DNA of 64,000 bases. Source: Candidatus Polarisedimenticola svalbardensis (GTDB taxonomy: Bacteria; Acidobacteriota; Polarisedimenticolia; Polarisedimenticolales; Polarisedimenticolaceae). The position numbers were made by a program, and so were the translations under genes. The stretch lies in the NCBI GenBank assembly GCA_014764515.1, contig JACXWD010000016.1:1-64000 (forward strand). The letters run 5' to 3'. The notes under the pieces were generated by a model that worked only from the letters and a program-made list of their open reading frames with translations, ran no database searches and was not told the DNA's origin. This document shows, piece by piece, positions 1 to 9,967 of this stretch (the stretch's first letter is position 1; every line of letters starts with the position of its first letter).

Positions 1-1254
<1,254 letters not shown>

Positions 1255-1280
1255 GCCAACCGACAGAACGCTCGTTACTG

Positions 1281-1313
1281 AAAACGCCCGGTGGCAACAC
1301 CGGGCGTTTTTTT
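1281..1313 (+). terminator. Rho-independent terminator of groEL
   Basis: A perfect 9-bp GC stem (1285-1293 with 1298-1306) closes a GCAA tetraloop (GNRA type) and is followed by seven Ts (1307-1313). Four As precede the stem, so it could also act weakly on the minus strand. The stop codon of the converging 83-aa gene lies inside the T run. Confidence 0.93.
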
Positions 1314-1563
1314 ATGCCTCGAGACCGTTCATTCGCCGGAGCTTGTGCAGCGCCTTGAGGATCCTCCCGGGTCTCCTGAAGCGGTACTCCTCCACCTCCA
1401 CGGCAATGCCGTCATTCGGGCCGAACACATGCTGCAGGGCTGCAACCCTGCCGTTCCCTTCATAGGCCAAGAACGAGCCATCCCGATCCTTGAGGTCCAG
1501 CTGCTGCAGCTCGGAGCGTTTACCGAACAGGTAGGATATGAATTGGCGGAGTCGAGCCGGCAT
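1312..1563 (-). CDS. Small hypothetical protein, coupled to DoxX-like gene
   Basis: An 83-residue basic protein with no signal peptide or membrane helix and no family I recognise. Its ATG overlaps the stop of the upstream DoxX-like gene by one base (TAATG), which suggests translational coupling and is the main reason to believe it is real. The middle part (LDLKDRDGSFLAYEGNGRVAA in part) alternates charged and hydrophobic residues like a small beta structure. Its stop codon falls within the groEL terminator T run. A shadow ORF exists on the plus strand but has no ribosome site. Confidence 0.5.
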   Translation of the reverse strand: MPARLRQFISYLFGKRSELQQLDLKDRDGSFLAYEGNGRVAALQHVFGPNDGIAVEVEEYRFRRPGRILKALHKLRRMNGLEA

Positions 1564-2027
1564 TACGAATGACTGTCGTCACTGTTATTACGAACCGTCC
1601 CTCCGACCACCAGGGCTGCAGATATGATCATCAGGTTCTTGATGATGTACTGCCCTTCCATTGTGGGCCCATACGGGAAATGACCGGCCTGGAATGTGAC
1701 CTCCGGAAGGAACACCAGAGGCATGAAGGTCCCGACCATCTGCATCGCCAGCAAAGCAATGGCGATCCGGACCGTTTTTCGAAAGAGGAAGGCGACGCCG
1801 ATCAGAACTTCCCACCATCCGATGATGCCGACCCAGGTCCCACCATCGAACAACGGCAGCCAGGGCACCGTTGCCATGATGAGAGGTTCTGCCGACGACA
1901 GGCCGAACGGCTTGAGGATCCCGAACCAGATGAAGATGACCCCGAACGAAAGACGCAGGGCGAGCGTCCCCCACCGGCCCATGAACGTCGCTATCCTGCG
2001 ATCGATGGTGTCAATATTCATCTGCAC
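1563..2027 (-). CDS. DoxX-like / DUF417-type inner membrane protein
   Basis: A 154-residue protein with about four hydrophobic segments (residues 20-40, 62-82, 87-107, 128-145). The segment around FIWFGILKPFGLS, with a K-P-F following a W-F-G, resembles the DoxX/DUF417 (YkgB) group of small four-helix membrane proteins, whose function is mostly unknown and is sometimes linked to redox or stress. It sits between a SWIB gene upstream and a small unknown gene that overlaps its stop. No catalytic motif is visible, so the role is unassigned. Confidence 0.72.
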   Translation of the reverse strand: MQMNIDTIDRRIATFMGRWGTLALRLSFGVIFIWFGILKPFGLSSAEPLIMATVPWLPLFDGGTWVGIIGWWEVLIGVAFLFRKTVRIAIALLAMQMVGTFMPLVFLPEVTFQAGHFPYGPTMEGQYIIKNLMIISAALVVGGTVRNNSDDSHS

Positions 2028-2089
2028 TCACCTGCAAACCTTGGTCAGGCCGAAGCCCGGGCAATTGCTCGGAATGCTTGGTGTTCGTC

Positions 2090-2416
2090 CTATTCTACGT
2101 TGGCGCCGACAACGGCGGCCATCTGCATCATGTTGATGGTCTCGCCTTCCTTGAGGTTGGTGAGGTCGGTGAGCTTGCCTGATTTGCTGGTGGATTTCGT
2201 GTTCTTGAAGATCGACAGCAGCTTGGCGTCGGCGACGATGTACTTGCCTGCGTTCTCCGCTTTCCCGTTTTCGGTTTTGGTCTGAAGTTTGTTTTCCTTG
2301 ATGTAATCCCAAAGCTTCTTGGTGATCTCGGTTCTGGGAAGTTCGGACTTGCCCAGGAACGCCGCCAGATCGCTTTTCAGTTTTACGGGCTTATTCAGAC
2401 CTTTTGCTTCCGCCAT
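2090..2416 (-). CDS. SWIB/MDM2 domain protein
   Basis: A 108-residue lysine-rich protein that is a single SWIB domain. The pattern around PRTEITKKLWDYIKENKLQ, followed by ADAKLLSIF and a C-terminal MMQMAAVVGANV segment, matches the SWIB/MDM2 fold known from chromatin remodelling subunits (BAF60b) and from stand-alone proteins in Chlamydiae, plants and scattered bacteria. The bacterial role is unclear; nucleoid or topoisomerase partners have been suggested. It has its own AAGGAAAT ribosome site 5-6 bases before the ATG. An 80-base gap separates it from the DUF1028 gene upstream. Confidence 0.9.
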   Translation of the reverse strand: MAEAKGLNKPVKLKSDLAAFLGKSELPRTEITKKLWDYIKENKLQTKTENGKAENAGKYIVADAKLLSIFKNTKSTSKSGKLTDLTNLKEGETINMMQMAAVVGANVE

Positions 2417-2495
2417 GGTATTTCCTTTTTTGGTTTCGGGTTACAGAGACCTGTCTATCATGTTTTTCTGAATCGCACTAGATCGTAGCAGCATC

Positions 2496-3440
2496 CTAGT
2501 CGGCCAGCCCTTCCAGGTCCTTGTCCTCCTCCGCCTGCTGTTTCAGCTTCGGATTGAGGGTAATGGCTTTCTCAAGGGCTTTTCGGGCGCCGTTCCGGTC
2601 CCCTGCCGCCAGGCGGATCACCGCCAGATCGTACAAAACCCCGTCATCCTCCGGTGCGATCCTGGCCGTCCTTTCCATATGAGGGAGGGCGGCCTGGGGC
2701 TTTTTCTGTGTAAACAGGGTCCAGGCCTGGTTCCATGAAGCGTTCATCTGGGCGTAGTTCAGGAGCCGGCCCAGCTCCTTGAACGGTTCCTTGTGATCGT
2801 CCACCCGGATGTCGATGGCCCGGTCATTGAACCCGCCGTAGCCTCCTCCCTCACGGACGACGATCAGCGCCGCTGACTGCCGGCCCCGGGCGTCGCCCCC
2901 TTCGGCGTCCCCTGCATGGAGGGCGGCGTACATCCGATCCGCCAGGGTTCCCTCGGTTTCCAGGAACGCCTTCTCCATGGCCAGGACCACCGCCTCGCCG
3001 GTGAGGATGTTGCCCTGGACTGCGTAGTCCGGGCCATGCCTGCCGCCGGCCCAGGCCTGGCAGTTCTCGCCGGTATAGGTGGCGGAAGATCCGTCAGCCG
3101 AGACGATACCGAACTGCCTGCGGTCCGGCTGGGCATCGGTCTGGAGCAGGATCTTCACGATCTGCTCCGGTGTGGCGCCTGTGTCCAGCAGGTCGAGCCC
3201 CCGTGGACCGAAGCTGGTGTTGGCGAACGACTGGGTCGCCACCGCGCCTGAGGAGGCACGGGCCCATGGCACCACCGAACCTACGCTGAAGAATTTGGAA
3301 GCGACCGCTATGCCGACTTCTCCGGCTTCTCCATCCCGGGCGACGATGGAGAAGGTCGCCACCGGGCTCTCCTGTGCCGGCAAGGGAGCTGCCAGAGAAA
3401 GAACCAGAACCAGCAGGAGCAAGACACGCCTTGTTCTCAT
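2496..3440 (-). CDS. Secreted DUF1028 protein with C-terminal TPR
   Basis: A 314-residue protein. I chose the ATG at 3440 because it begins a clear signal peptide (MRTRRVLLLLVLVLSLAAP, Ala-rich cleavage site near residue 23); the frame is open further upstream to 3719, but that part is unlike protein. Residues 25-215 are DUF1028, an Ntn-hydrolase-like family that starts with the TFSIVARD motif; activity is not firmly known. Residues 235-310 form about two TPR units (ALPHMERTARIAPEDDGVLY and GARKALEKAITLNPK). It lies 19 bases after the M20 amidohydrolase, so the pair may handle related periplasmic amide substrates (inference). Confidence 0.88.
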   Translation of the reverse strand: MRTRRVLLLLVLVLSLAAPLPAQESPVATFSIVARDGEAGEVGIAVASKFFSVGSVVPWARASSGAVATQSFANTSFGPRGLDLLDTGATPEQIVKILLQTDAQPDRRQFGIVSADGSSATYTGENCQAWAGGRHGPDYAVQGNILTGEAVVLAMEKAFLETEGTLADRMYAALHAGDAEGGDARGRQSAALIVVREGGGYGGFNDRAIDIRVDDHKEPFKELGRLLNYAQMNASWNQAWTLFTQKKPQAALPHMERTARIAPEDDGVLYDLAVIRLAAGDRNGARKALEKAITLNPKLKQQAEEDKDLEGLAD

Positions 3441-3459
3441 GACCGATCCTCTCCTGTTC

Positions 3460-4617
3460 TTATTCCATCGCCAGTGCCGCCAGAAGTTCGGCTCCCTTAG
3501 GCAGGGCCGATTCGTCGATGTCGAACTGCGGTGAGTGGTGGGGTGCGGTGATGCCACGTTCCTCGTTGCCGGCTCCCAGGAGGATGAATGCGCCGGGAAC
3601 CTTCTGCAGGAAGTAGGCGAAGTCCTCCGATGCGGCCAGGGGCGGAGTTTCAAACACCTTCTCTTTTCCGAACAACCGGCCGGCCACCGACCCGGCGATA
3701 GTCGCCGATTCGGCGTCATTCACAACCGCCGGGTACCCGGGACGGACTTCGAACTCCAGTTCGCAGCCTGCCGAACGCGCGGCGCCGGCGAACGCTTCCT
3801 CCACCCGGTGCCGCAGCAGAAGACGAACGTCCGGGTCGAAGGACCTCAGGGTTCCGATCAGCTCGGTAACTTCAGGGATGATGTTGCAGGCGCTGCCGCC
3901 GTGCATGGAGCCGACGGTGGCCACTGCCGGACTGAGGGGATCGACGAATCTTGAAACCACGGTTTGCAGGGCGACCACACCCAGGGATGCGGCCACGATC
4001 GGGTCCCGGGCATTGTGGGGAGCGGCGCCGTGGCCTCCTCTCCCCCGGAACCAGGCGGTGAATTCGTCCTGGGCCGCCATGATCGGGCCGGGACGGGTAT
4101 GGACCGTGCCTGCCGGATACAGCGACCACAGGTGGATGGCGAAAGCACGTGAAACACCGGTCAGGTCCAGCTCACCGCCCTCGACCATCTCTCTTCCGCC
4201 ACCAGCCCCTTCCTCCGCCGGCTGGAAACAGAGAACCACATCCTGTTTGAGGCTGTCTTTTCTTTCGTGGAGGAGGGTGGCCGCTCCCAGGAGCATCGCC
4301 ATATGACCGTCGTGGCCGCAGGCATGCATCTTCCCCGGAGTCTCCGAGCCGTACTCACGACCCTCGACTTCCTGGACAGGGAGGGCGTCCATGTCGGCCC
4401 GCAGCAGCACGGCTCCGTCGTTGCCGCCTGCGCCTGCCCGAATGGTGGCGACCACTCCGGTTCTGGCGACGCCGGTGCGGATCTCGGTCAGACCGATCTC
4501 ACGCAGCCGGGACTCGACGAACGCCGAGGTCTGGTGCTCCTGGAATCCCAGTTCCGGAATCTTGTGCAGGGACCGGCGCCACCCGATTATCCGCTCGGTC
4601 AGCGCCTGGGCCGGCAC
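3460..4617 (-). CDS. M20 family metal-dependent amidohydrolase
   Basis: A 385-residue enzyme of the M20D group (N-acyl amino acid, hippurate or IAA-amino-acid hydrolases), normally using two Zn or Mn ions. Visible metal and catalytic motifs are MHACGHDGH (C100, H102, D103, H105) and PAEEGAGGG (E135, E136), with a C-terminal APHHSPQFD containing the last His ligand. No signal peptide, so cytosolic. The start is GTG, two bases after the PpiC stop, so the two genes are co-transcribed. The exact substrate cannot be read from the sequence. Confidence 0.93.
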   Translation of the reverse strand: MPAQALTERIIGWRRSLHKIPELGFQEHQTSAFVESRLREIGLTEIRTGVARTGVVATIRAGAGGNDGAVLLRADMDALPVQEVEGREYGSETPGKMHACGHDGHMAMLLGAATLLHERKDSLKQDVVLCFQPAEEGAGGGREMVEGGELDLTGVSRAFAIHLWSLYPAGTVHTRPGPIMAAQDEFTAWFRGRGGHGAAPHNARDPIVAASLGVVALQTVVSRFVDPLSPAVATVGSMHGGSACNIIPEVTELIGTLRSFDPDVRLLLRHRVEEAFAGAARSAGCELEFEVRPGYPAVVNDAESATIAGSVAGRLFGKEKVFETPPLAASEDFAYFLQKVPGAFILLGAGNEERGITAPHHSPQFDIDESALPKGAELLAALAME

Positions 4618-4619
4618 CG

Positions 4620-5069
4620 CTACTCCAGCCTCTTGATGATATGCCAGCCGAACGGACTCTTGCGGCCGTGCCAGGGGGCCATGCCGACCTCGCCGACTTC
4701 CAGGCTGAAGGAGACGTCGCCGAAACCGTCCACCATGTCGCTCCGGGACATCCCGCCCATCGGATCCACGCCGCGGTTGGCCATGGCGATGTAGCCCGGG
4801 TACTGATCATCCGTGAACTCCTTGACCAGTGCGTCGAAATCTTCGCCTTCCTCGATCCGTTTCATGAGCGATTCCGCCAGCAGCTGGGCCTCCCTCTTGG
4901 TCCGGGTGATCTTCTTGCCGGAGATGGACCTCTTGAACCCGATCAGGATGTGCTGAACAACCATCTTGTCCGGTCCCTCGATCTTGGGGGCGGACACCCC
5001 GGGCATCGGGAACAGGGCGATAATCAGGAAAAGTGTCGTCATTGCGGCAAATGCAATTCTAATTCGCAT
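4620..5069 (-). CDS. PpiC-type (parvulin) peptidyl-prolyl isomerase, exported
   Basis: A 149-residue protein: signal peptide at residues 1-26 (hydrophobic MTTLFLIIALFPM core, VSA cleavage), then one compact parvulin domain. Hallmarks are QHILIGFK, a lysine-rich loop, EEGEDFDALVKEFTDD, FSLEVGEVG and the closing SPFGWHIIKRLE. It catalyses cis-trans isomerisation at proline, probably in the periplasm. First gene of a minus-strand run that continues through the amidohydrolase, DUF1028 and SWIB genes, and divergent from the MqnA/D-like gene across 100 bases. Confidence 0.93.
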   Translation of the reverse strand: MRIRIAFAAMTTLFLIIALFPMPGVSAPKIEGPDKMVVQHILIGFKRSISGKKITRTKREAQLLAESLMKRIEEGEDFDALVKEFTDDQYPGYIAMANRGVDPMGGMSRSDMVDGFGDVSFSLEVGEVGMAPWHGRKSPFGWHIIKRLE

Positions 5070-5138
5070 CGGTATCTCCGTGGTGAAGTGTTTTACATTT
5101 TACAGGATTTTTCCCCTGTGGCGAAACGCGGGGTCCGC

Positions 5139-5144
5139 TATAAT
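5139..5144 (+). promoter_or_regulatory. Candidate -10 box for the MqnA/D-family gene
   Basis: A perfect TATAAT lies 25 bases before the GTG start, and a strong AGGAGG ribosome site follows at about 5158. At 17-bp spacing the -35 hexamer is CTGTGG, a poor match, so only the -10 is convincing. Confidence 0.5.
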
Positions 5145-5169
5145 CCCCCACCGTTCCCAGGAGGCAAAC

Positions 5170-6021
5170 GTGAGTGAATTGATCAAGGCAGCAAAGGTAG
5201 GCCACAGTCCGGATCCGGACGACGCCTTTATGTATTACGGCATCGCGTCGGAGAAGATCGATCTGGCCGGCTACCGTATCCAGCAGGTGCTGGAAGACAT
5301 CGAATCGCTGAACAAGCGTGCGGTCAAAGGGGAGCTGGAAGTGTCCGCCGTCAGCATCCACGCCTATGCCCATCTGGCCGACTCGTATGCCCTGATGCCC
5401 TGCGGCGCCAGCATGGGCGACGGCTACGGCCCGATCGTGGTAGCCAGGGAACCGATGGACGAGTCGAAGCTGGGAGGCAAGACCATCGCCATACCCGGCA
5501 CCATGACCTCGGCGTTCCTGGCCATGCAGCTGTACGTTGGCGGAAGCTTCGATTTCAAGGTCGTGCCTTTCGACCGCATCCTCGAAACGGTTCGGAACGG
5601 CGATGCCGACGCCGGCCTGGTCATCCACGAAGGCCAGCTGACCTACGCCGCCGAAGGACTGGAAAAGATCGTGGACCTGGGCCTGTGGTGGGCTGACCGC
5701 ACCGAAGGCCTGCCCCTCCCCCTGGGCGGCAACGTGGTCCGCAAAAACCTGGGAGACGAGGCGGTCAAGACCCTGACCCGTATCATCCGGGACAGCATCG
5801 TCTACGGCCTGGACAACCGGGAAGAGGCACTGGAGTACGCCATGGACTACGGCCGCGGCCTGGACAAAGGCATGGCCGACCGCTTCGTAGGCATGTACGT
5901 CAATGACCTGACCCGGGACTACGGCGACCGGGGCCGGAAGGCGATCGAACGTCTGCTGCATGAAGGGGCCGAGGCCGGCCTGGTGCCGAAGCTGCACAAC
6001 CTGGAGTTCGTCGAACTCTAG
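5170..6021 (+). CDS. MqnA/MqnD family (DUF178) solute-binding-like protein
   Basis: A 283-residue protein starting at GTG after CCAGGAGGCAAAC; the frame is open further upstream but without a start that fits. The N-terminal VGHSPDPDDAFMYYG motif and the periplasmic-binding-like fold (GKTIAIPGTMTSAF, ADAGLVIHEGQLTY, GGNVVRKN) place it in the family of MqnA/MqnD, the chorismate dehydratase and dihydroxynaphthoate synthase of the futalosine menaquinone route. MqnD usually reads SPCPNDTF; the changed residues (SPDPDDAF) suggest a paralogue, so I do not assign the mqnD reaction. Tail-to-tail 4-base overlap with the HDAC-like gene. No other menaquinone gene is nearby except perhaps the UbiA gene at 62.5 kb. 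Confidence 0.82.
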   Translation: MSELIKAAKVGHSPDPDDAFMYYGIASEKIDLAGYRIQQVLEDIESLNKRAVKGELEVSAVSIHAYAHLADSYALMPCGASMGDGYGPIVVAREPMDESKLGGKTIAIPGTMTSAFLAMQLYVGGSFDFKVVPFDRILETVRNGDADAGLVIHEGQLTYAAEGLEKIVDLGLWWADRTEGLPLPLGGNVVRKNLGDEAVKTLTRIIRDSIVYGLDNREEALEYAMDYGRGLDKGMADRFVGMYVNDLTRDYGDRGRKAIERLLHEGAEAGLVPKLHNLEFVEL

Positions 6022-6962
6022 TCTCGCAGCAGCGCCTCAAGGTGAGCGGCAACGGCCTGGGGCATCGCCTGCAGGTCGTACCCCCCTTCCAGCATGGAGA
6101 CCAGCCTCCCTCCCCCATTCCTTGCAGCAATGGAGAGGACGATTTCCGTTGCCCGTCCGAACCCTTCCGTGCTGACGTTCATCCCGGCCAGTGGATCGGC
6201 GATATGGGCGTCGAAACCGGCGGAGATCAGCACGAAGTCCGGTGAGAACATGTCTGCCGCCGGAGCGAGACCGTTCTCGAGGGCGTCCAGGAAAGGGCCG
6301 TCTCCGGACCCGGGCGGGAGGGGCCTGTTCAATGTGCAACCGACGCCCCGGCCTGTTCCGGTCTCCGTTGCGGCGCCGGTGCCCGGGTAGAGAGGCGATT
6401 GATGCACCGAAAAGTAGAACACCCGGTCATCGGACTCGAAAGTGTGCTGGGTGCCGTTGCCGTGATGGACGTCCCAGTCCACCACCAGGACCCTGTTCAC
6501 GTCCGGCCTCTCCAGCAGGGACGCCGCCGCCACCGCCACGTTGTTGTAGATGCAGAACCCCATGGCCCGGTCCCGTTCGGCGTGATGGCCCGGGGGCCGG
6601 ACCGCGGCGAATCCGGCATCCAGGTTGCCGTCGGCCACCTGGCTGGACAACGCCACCACCGAACCGGCCGCCATCCGTGCGATTTCCGGGCTCACCCGGC
6701 ACACGGCCGTATCCGCATCCAGCGAGACAACACCGGATGCGCAGGCCTGGTCCACATGTTTCAGGTAAGCGGCATCGTGGGCCAGGGCCAGGGTTGCCGG
6801 ATCGACGGCAACCGGGTCCAGCAGGTGGCAACGGCCGGCCAGGCCGCAGCTTTCAAGGTGTGAGCAGAGGGAGGTCAGTCGCTGGGGCGACTCCGGGTGA
6901 CCGTCGCCGGTGTCGTGCCGTTCGAATACCGGGTCGAGAACCAGGCCGACGCTACGATCCAT
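6018..6962 (-). CDS. Histone-deacetylase-fold (acetoin utilisation type) deacetylase
   Basis: A 314-residue zinc-dependent deacetylase of the HDAC/AcuC/acetylpolyamine amidohydrolase family. All landmarks are present: HPESPQRL near residue 22, RPPGHHAE (H126, H127), VDWDVHHGNGTQ (D164, H166 as zinc ligands and neighbours), SAGFDAH (D251) and the EGGYD loop near the C-terminus. Likely substrates are acetyl-lysine proteins or acetylated polyamines. It lies three bases after the LolA-like gene, so both share a transcript. Confidence 0.94.
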   Translation of the reverse strand: MDRSVGLVLDPVFERHDTGDGHPESPQRLTSLCSHLESCGLAGRCHLLDPVAVDPATLALAHDAAYLKHVDQACASGVVSLDADTAVCRVSPEIARMAAGSVVALSSQVADGNLDAGFAAVRPPGHHAERDRAMGFCIYNNVAVAAASLLERPDVNRVLVVDWDVHHGNGTQHTFESDDRVFYFSVHQSPLYPGTGAATETGTGRGVGCTLNRPLPPGSGDGPFLDALENGLAPAADMFSPDFVLISAGFDAHIADPLAGMNVSTEGFGRATEIVLSIAARNGGGRLVSMLEGGYDLQAMPQAVAAHLEALLRD

Positions 6963-6965
6963 GAC

Positions 6966-7733
6966 TTACTCGGCCGGACGGCTCCCGCCGTCGGCGCTGG
7001 ATCCGCCCAGACCACTGAACCCGTCTGTCACCGTCACGTCGGCCGGCAGCTTGACCTCGTAGAGGGAACCGGCCAGTTCTGGGTTCACCAAGGTGTTGCG
7101 GAACTCGATGATCCGGCGGCCGCCGGACGGGTCGGTGGAGACCACTTTCACCGGGAGACAGGAATCCTTGCCTACCCAGATCCGCAGGTCCTTGATTTTC
7201 TTCCTGGCCCTGTGTTTTTTCGGAACCAGTACCAGCAGATCGGCCTTGCCGGCCAGGTCCCCCGGGTCGCCCAGGCTGATGGTGTAGACCCTGGACAGTT
7301 CTTCCGAACCCTGCCCCAGTCCGAAGTACCGGAACACCCGCTCACTCCAGCGTTTGAAGTTCCGTTTTTCCGCCTTCTTGCGCTTTGGGAAGTACCCGAT
7401 GTATTCGTCGTGGGCGATCACGAACTCCATCGGTTCCGGGCTGGTGAAATCCCAGCGGATCGCACGAGGCTTGGTGAGGTAGAAGTTCCCCTCCGACACC
7501 ATCGGGGTCTTCAGGAGGGTGCTGTCGGTGGTCCAAGTGAACTCGGCGCTCAGGGTACGGATCGAATCCTGCACACGGTCGAAGCGGTCCAGGACCTCCC
7601 GGAGGGCCGGATCCACCGGGGCCGGCTTATGGGCCCTGTCGCCGGCAGACACTGTCGAGGTGAGCAGGATCAGCAGCAGTACGGCGATCGTCACCGCTAC
7701 CGGCCTTGGTCTCCAGTTCCAAACAGTCTGCAT
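6966..7733 (-). CDS. lolA: LolA-like outer membrane lipoprotein carrier
   Basis: A 255-residue protein with a signal peptide (PVAVTIAVLLLILLTSTVSAG). I chose the ATG at 7733 because a GGAG lies eight bases upstream; a longer frame begins at 7781. The mature part matches the LolA fold: LDRFDRVQDSIRTLSAEFTW, KPRAIRWDF, ISLGDPGDLAGKADLLVLVP. LolA carries lipoproteins across the periplasm to LolB. The C-terminal glycine/serine-rich tail is unusual. This copy may be a LolA-like paralogue rather than the housekeeping one. Confidence 0.82.
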   Translation of the reverse strand: MQTVWNWRPRPVAVTIAVLLLILLTSTVSAGDRAHKPAPVDPALREVLDRFDRVQDSIRTLSAEFTWTTDSTLLKTPMVSEGNFYLTKPRAIRWDFTSPEPMEFVIAHDEYIGYFPKRKKAEKRNFKRWSERVFRYFGLGQGSEELSRVYTISLGDPGDLAGKADLLVLVPKKHRARKKIKDLRIWVGKDSCLPVKVVSTDPSGGRRIIEFRNTLVNPELAGSLYEVKLPADVTVTDGFSGLGGSSADGGSRPAE

Positions 7734-7886
7734 CGGGTCACTCCAGGCCTTGTTGCGCCGCGCCTCGGGGCGAACAGGCATATCTGGACGGTAACAGCCT
7801 GCCTATGGTGCGTCAACTGAACGAACCTGCGGTGCAACCGGACCCGGCTCGATATATATTGATCCGGCACTTGCTCTGGAGGGTTT

Positions 7887-9962
7887 ATGCCCCAGCTGTC
7901 CAAATTTCAGTTTTTGACCCTGATCATCGTCCTGATGCTCGCCACAACCGCCTGCCTGAAACAGGATGTGGATCCGGTTCCGGCGCCTGGGGCGGAATCG
8001 CCGGAACTCCCCCTGGAACTCCGGGCAAAGATACTAATGGCCGAAGACCAGGGGGAGTTGGACGAACCGCTCCGCTCCGCCTGTTCCTCCGCCGACATGC
8101 AGGTCCGGGAAGAGGCTGCTCGCGCTCTTGGGAGAATCGGAGGCGTTGAGGCGATCCGGCTTGCCGGCGCCCTTCTGGATGATCCGTCCCATGGCGTCCG
8201 GGCCGAAGCGGTACTGGCCCTCGGTCTTTCCCGTGACGGTGGCGTACTGGACCGAATGCTCAAACTGGCCGGGGACGAGTCGCCTCGTGTACGGGCCAAC
8301 CTCGCCCTGGCGCTGAGCCTGGTCCCCGGGGACCGGCGCCGGCCGGTACTGCTTGCTCTGATCGGCGATCCGGATCCCCAGGTTGCCGAACAGGCCTGCC
8401 TGTCGGCAGCAACCCTCCAGCCATCAGAGGAGGTGGTGCAGAGACTGGCCGGGATGCTGGAAAACGAGAGCAGGCCGGTGCGTCGCGCAGCAGCTTACGC
8501 CCTGGCCCGGATCGGCCGGAAGTCGGTTGATTCCCCTGCCAACGCCCTGGCCCGCAGGAAGATTCAGGACCAGGCCCAGGCCCAGGACCCGGCGATCCGC
8601 CTCGAAGTTGCCCGCGGATTGCGCCTACCCAGGAACGGATCGGAGGAGGGGGTTCTCAAGCGCCTGATCACCGACGTGGAACGGCTGGTCCGGATCGAGG
8701 CCCTCATGTCCATTGCGTATCCGGGTGGGCCGCCGATCCAGCTTCTGGACGGTGCGGCGGACAAGGATTTTCACGTGGTTCAGGCCGCTCTGGAGGGCAT
8801 GGCCCTGAACGGGGACCCGTCGGTGATCAAGGCCCTGACGGAGATATCGATCAACGAGGGACCGGTACCGATCCGGATCGCAGCGATCCATTCCCTGCGA
8901 AGAGCCGGACCGGCACTGGCCGCCCAGATGTTGCCGATCCAGCTCTGGCGGTCCACGGACCCCAGGCTGCGGGAGGAAGCGGCGCGAACCGCAGGGATCT
9001 ACCCACTGGCGGTCAATGACCCGTTCATTGACGGCCTGTTGAAAGACAACATCCCGTCGGTACGCGGTGCAGCGATTCAGGCCGCCGGACACCGTCAGGG
9101 AGACCTGTCCGCGGTTTTGGGCGACTCCCTGTCGGAGAACCACCCGGATATCCGCTTTGCCCTGGCCCAGGCCGCCGGTGAGCGGGTCAAGTCCCGACGC
9201 AGCGGCCTGCGCCGGAATCCCAGGCAAACAGCCGAGGCGTTCGCCCTGCTGGACGACCTCTGGGACCGGGGCCAGGAAGACACCCAGGCCTTCCCCCGGC
9301 TGGCGGTTCTGGATGCTGTTGGAGAAGCGGAGCCGGACCCTTCCGGGAGGGCGATTCTTGTCAAAGCCGCCGGCCACGACGATTACCGCTTCCGGGCCAG
9401 GGCGATCCGGATCCTGGCCGAGTTGTACGGTGCATCGCCGGATCGGGAACCGGGGCCTGCCGCAACCCGGCCCCTTCAGGATTATGTCCGGATGCTGCGT
9501 TGGGCGGAGAAGAATTGGGACGCGGTGGTTACGGTGAAGCGTGCAGGGTTTGCCCCAGGCAGTTTCACAATACGGCTGGACACGGACCGGGCGCTACGGA
9601 CCAGCTGGAACTTCGCCCAACTGGCGGAAAACGGGTTTTATGACGGCCTCACCTTCCACCGCCTGGCTCCCAACTTCATCATTCAAGGAGGCGATCCCTG
9701 GCACGACGGCCTGGGCGATCCTGGATACACGCTGCTCCCGGAAATATCCAACGGTCCGTTCCACGCCGGCGCCGTCGGGATGAAACAGGGGGTGGAGACA
9801 GGCGCCGGCAGCCAGTTCTTCATCACCCTGGCCCCCCAGCGTCGGCTGGACGCCAGGAATGTCCGTTTCGGAACGATAACGGAAAACCTGCTGGGGGTGG
9901 CGATGTTGCTGATCCCGGAGGATCGCATCCTGTCCATCGACATCAGGGAAGCGGAACAGTAG
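7887..9962 (+). CDS. HEAT-repeat lipoprotein with C-terminal cyclophilin domain
   Basis: A 691-residue two-part protein. Residues 1-23 are a lipoprotein signal (LMLATTAC, Cys23 as lipid site). Residues 45-500 hold many HEAT-type helical repeats (VREEAARALGRIGG, VRAEAVLALGLSRDGG, VRRAAAYALARIG). Residues 540-690 form a cyclophilin-type peptidyl-prolyl isomerase with the catalytic-site FHRLAPNFIIQGGD and GSQFFITLAP motifs, arginine kept. It is probably anchored in the outer membrane facing the periplasm, with HEAT repeats giving client or partner binding. ATG preceded by GGAGGG. It converges with the HD-GYP regulator with a five-base gap. Confidence 0.92.
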   Translation: MPQLSKFQFLTLIIVLMLATTACLKQDVDPVPAPGAESPELPLELRAKILMAEDQGELDEPLRSACSSADMQVREEAARALGRIGGVEAIRLAGALLDDPSHGVRAEAVLALGLSRDGGVLDRMLKLAGDESPRVRANLALALSLVPGDRRRPVLLALIGDPDPQVAEQACLSAATLQPSEEVVQRLAGMLENESRPVRRAAAYALARIGRKSVDSPANALARRKIQDQAQAQDPAIRLEVARGLRLPRNGSEEGVLKRLITDVERLVRIEALMSIAYPGGPPIQLLDGAADKDFHVVQAALEGMALNGDPSVIKALTEISINEGPVPIRIAAIHSLRRAGPALAAQMLPIQLWRSTDPRLREEAARTAGIYPLAVNDPFIDGLLKDNIPSVRGAAIQAAGHRQGDLSAVLGDSLSENHPDIRFALAQAAGERVKSRRSGLRRNPRQTAEAFALLDDLWDRGQEDTQAFPRLAVLDAVGEAEPDPSGRAILVKAAGHDDYRFRARAIRILAELYGASPDREPGPAATRPLQDYVRMLRWAEKNWDAVVTVKRAGFAPGSFTIRLDTDRALRTSWNFAQLAENGFYDGLTFHRLAPNFIIQGGDPWHDGLGDPGYTLLPEISNGPFHAGAVGMKQGVETGAGSQFFITLAPQRRLDARNVRFGTITENLLGVAMLLIPEDRILSIDIREAEQ

Positions 9963-9967
9963 GGCGA

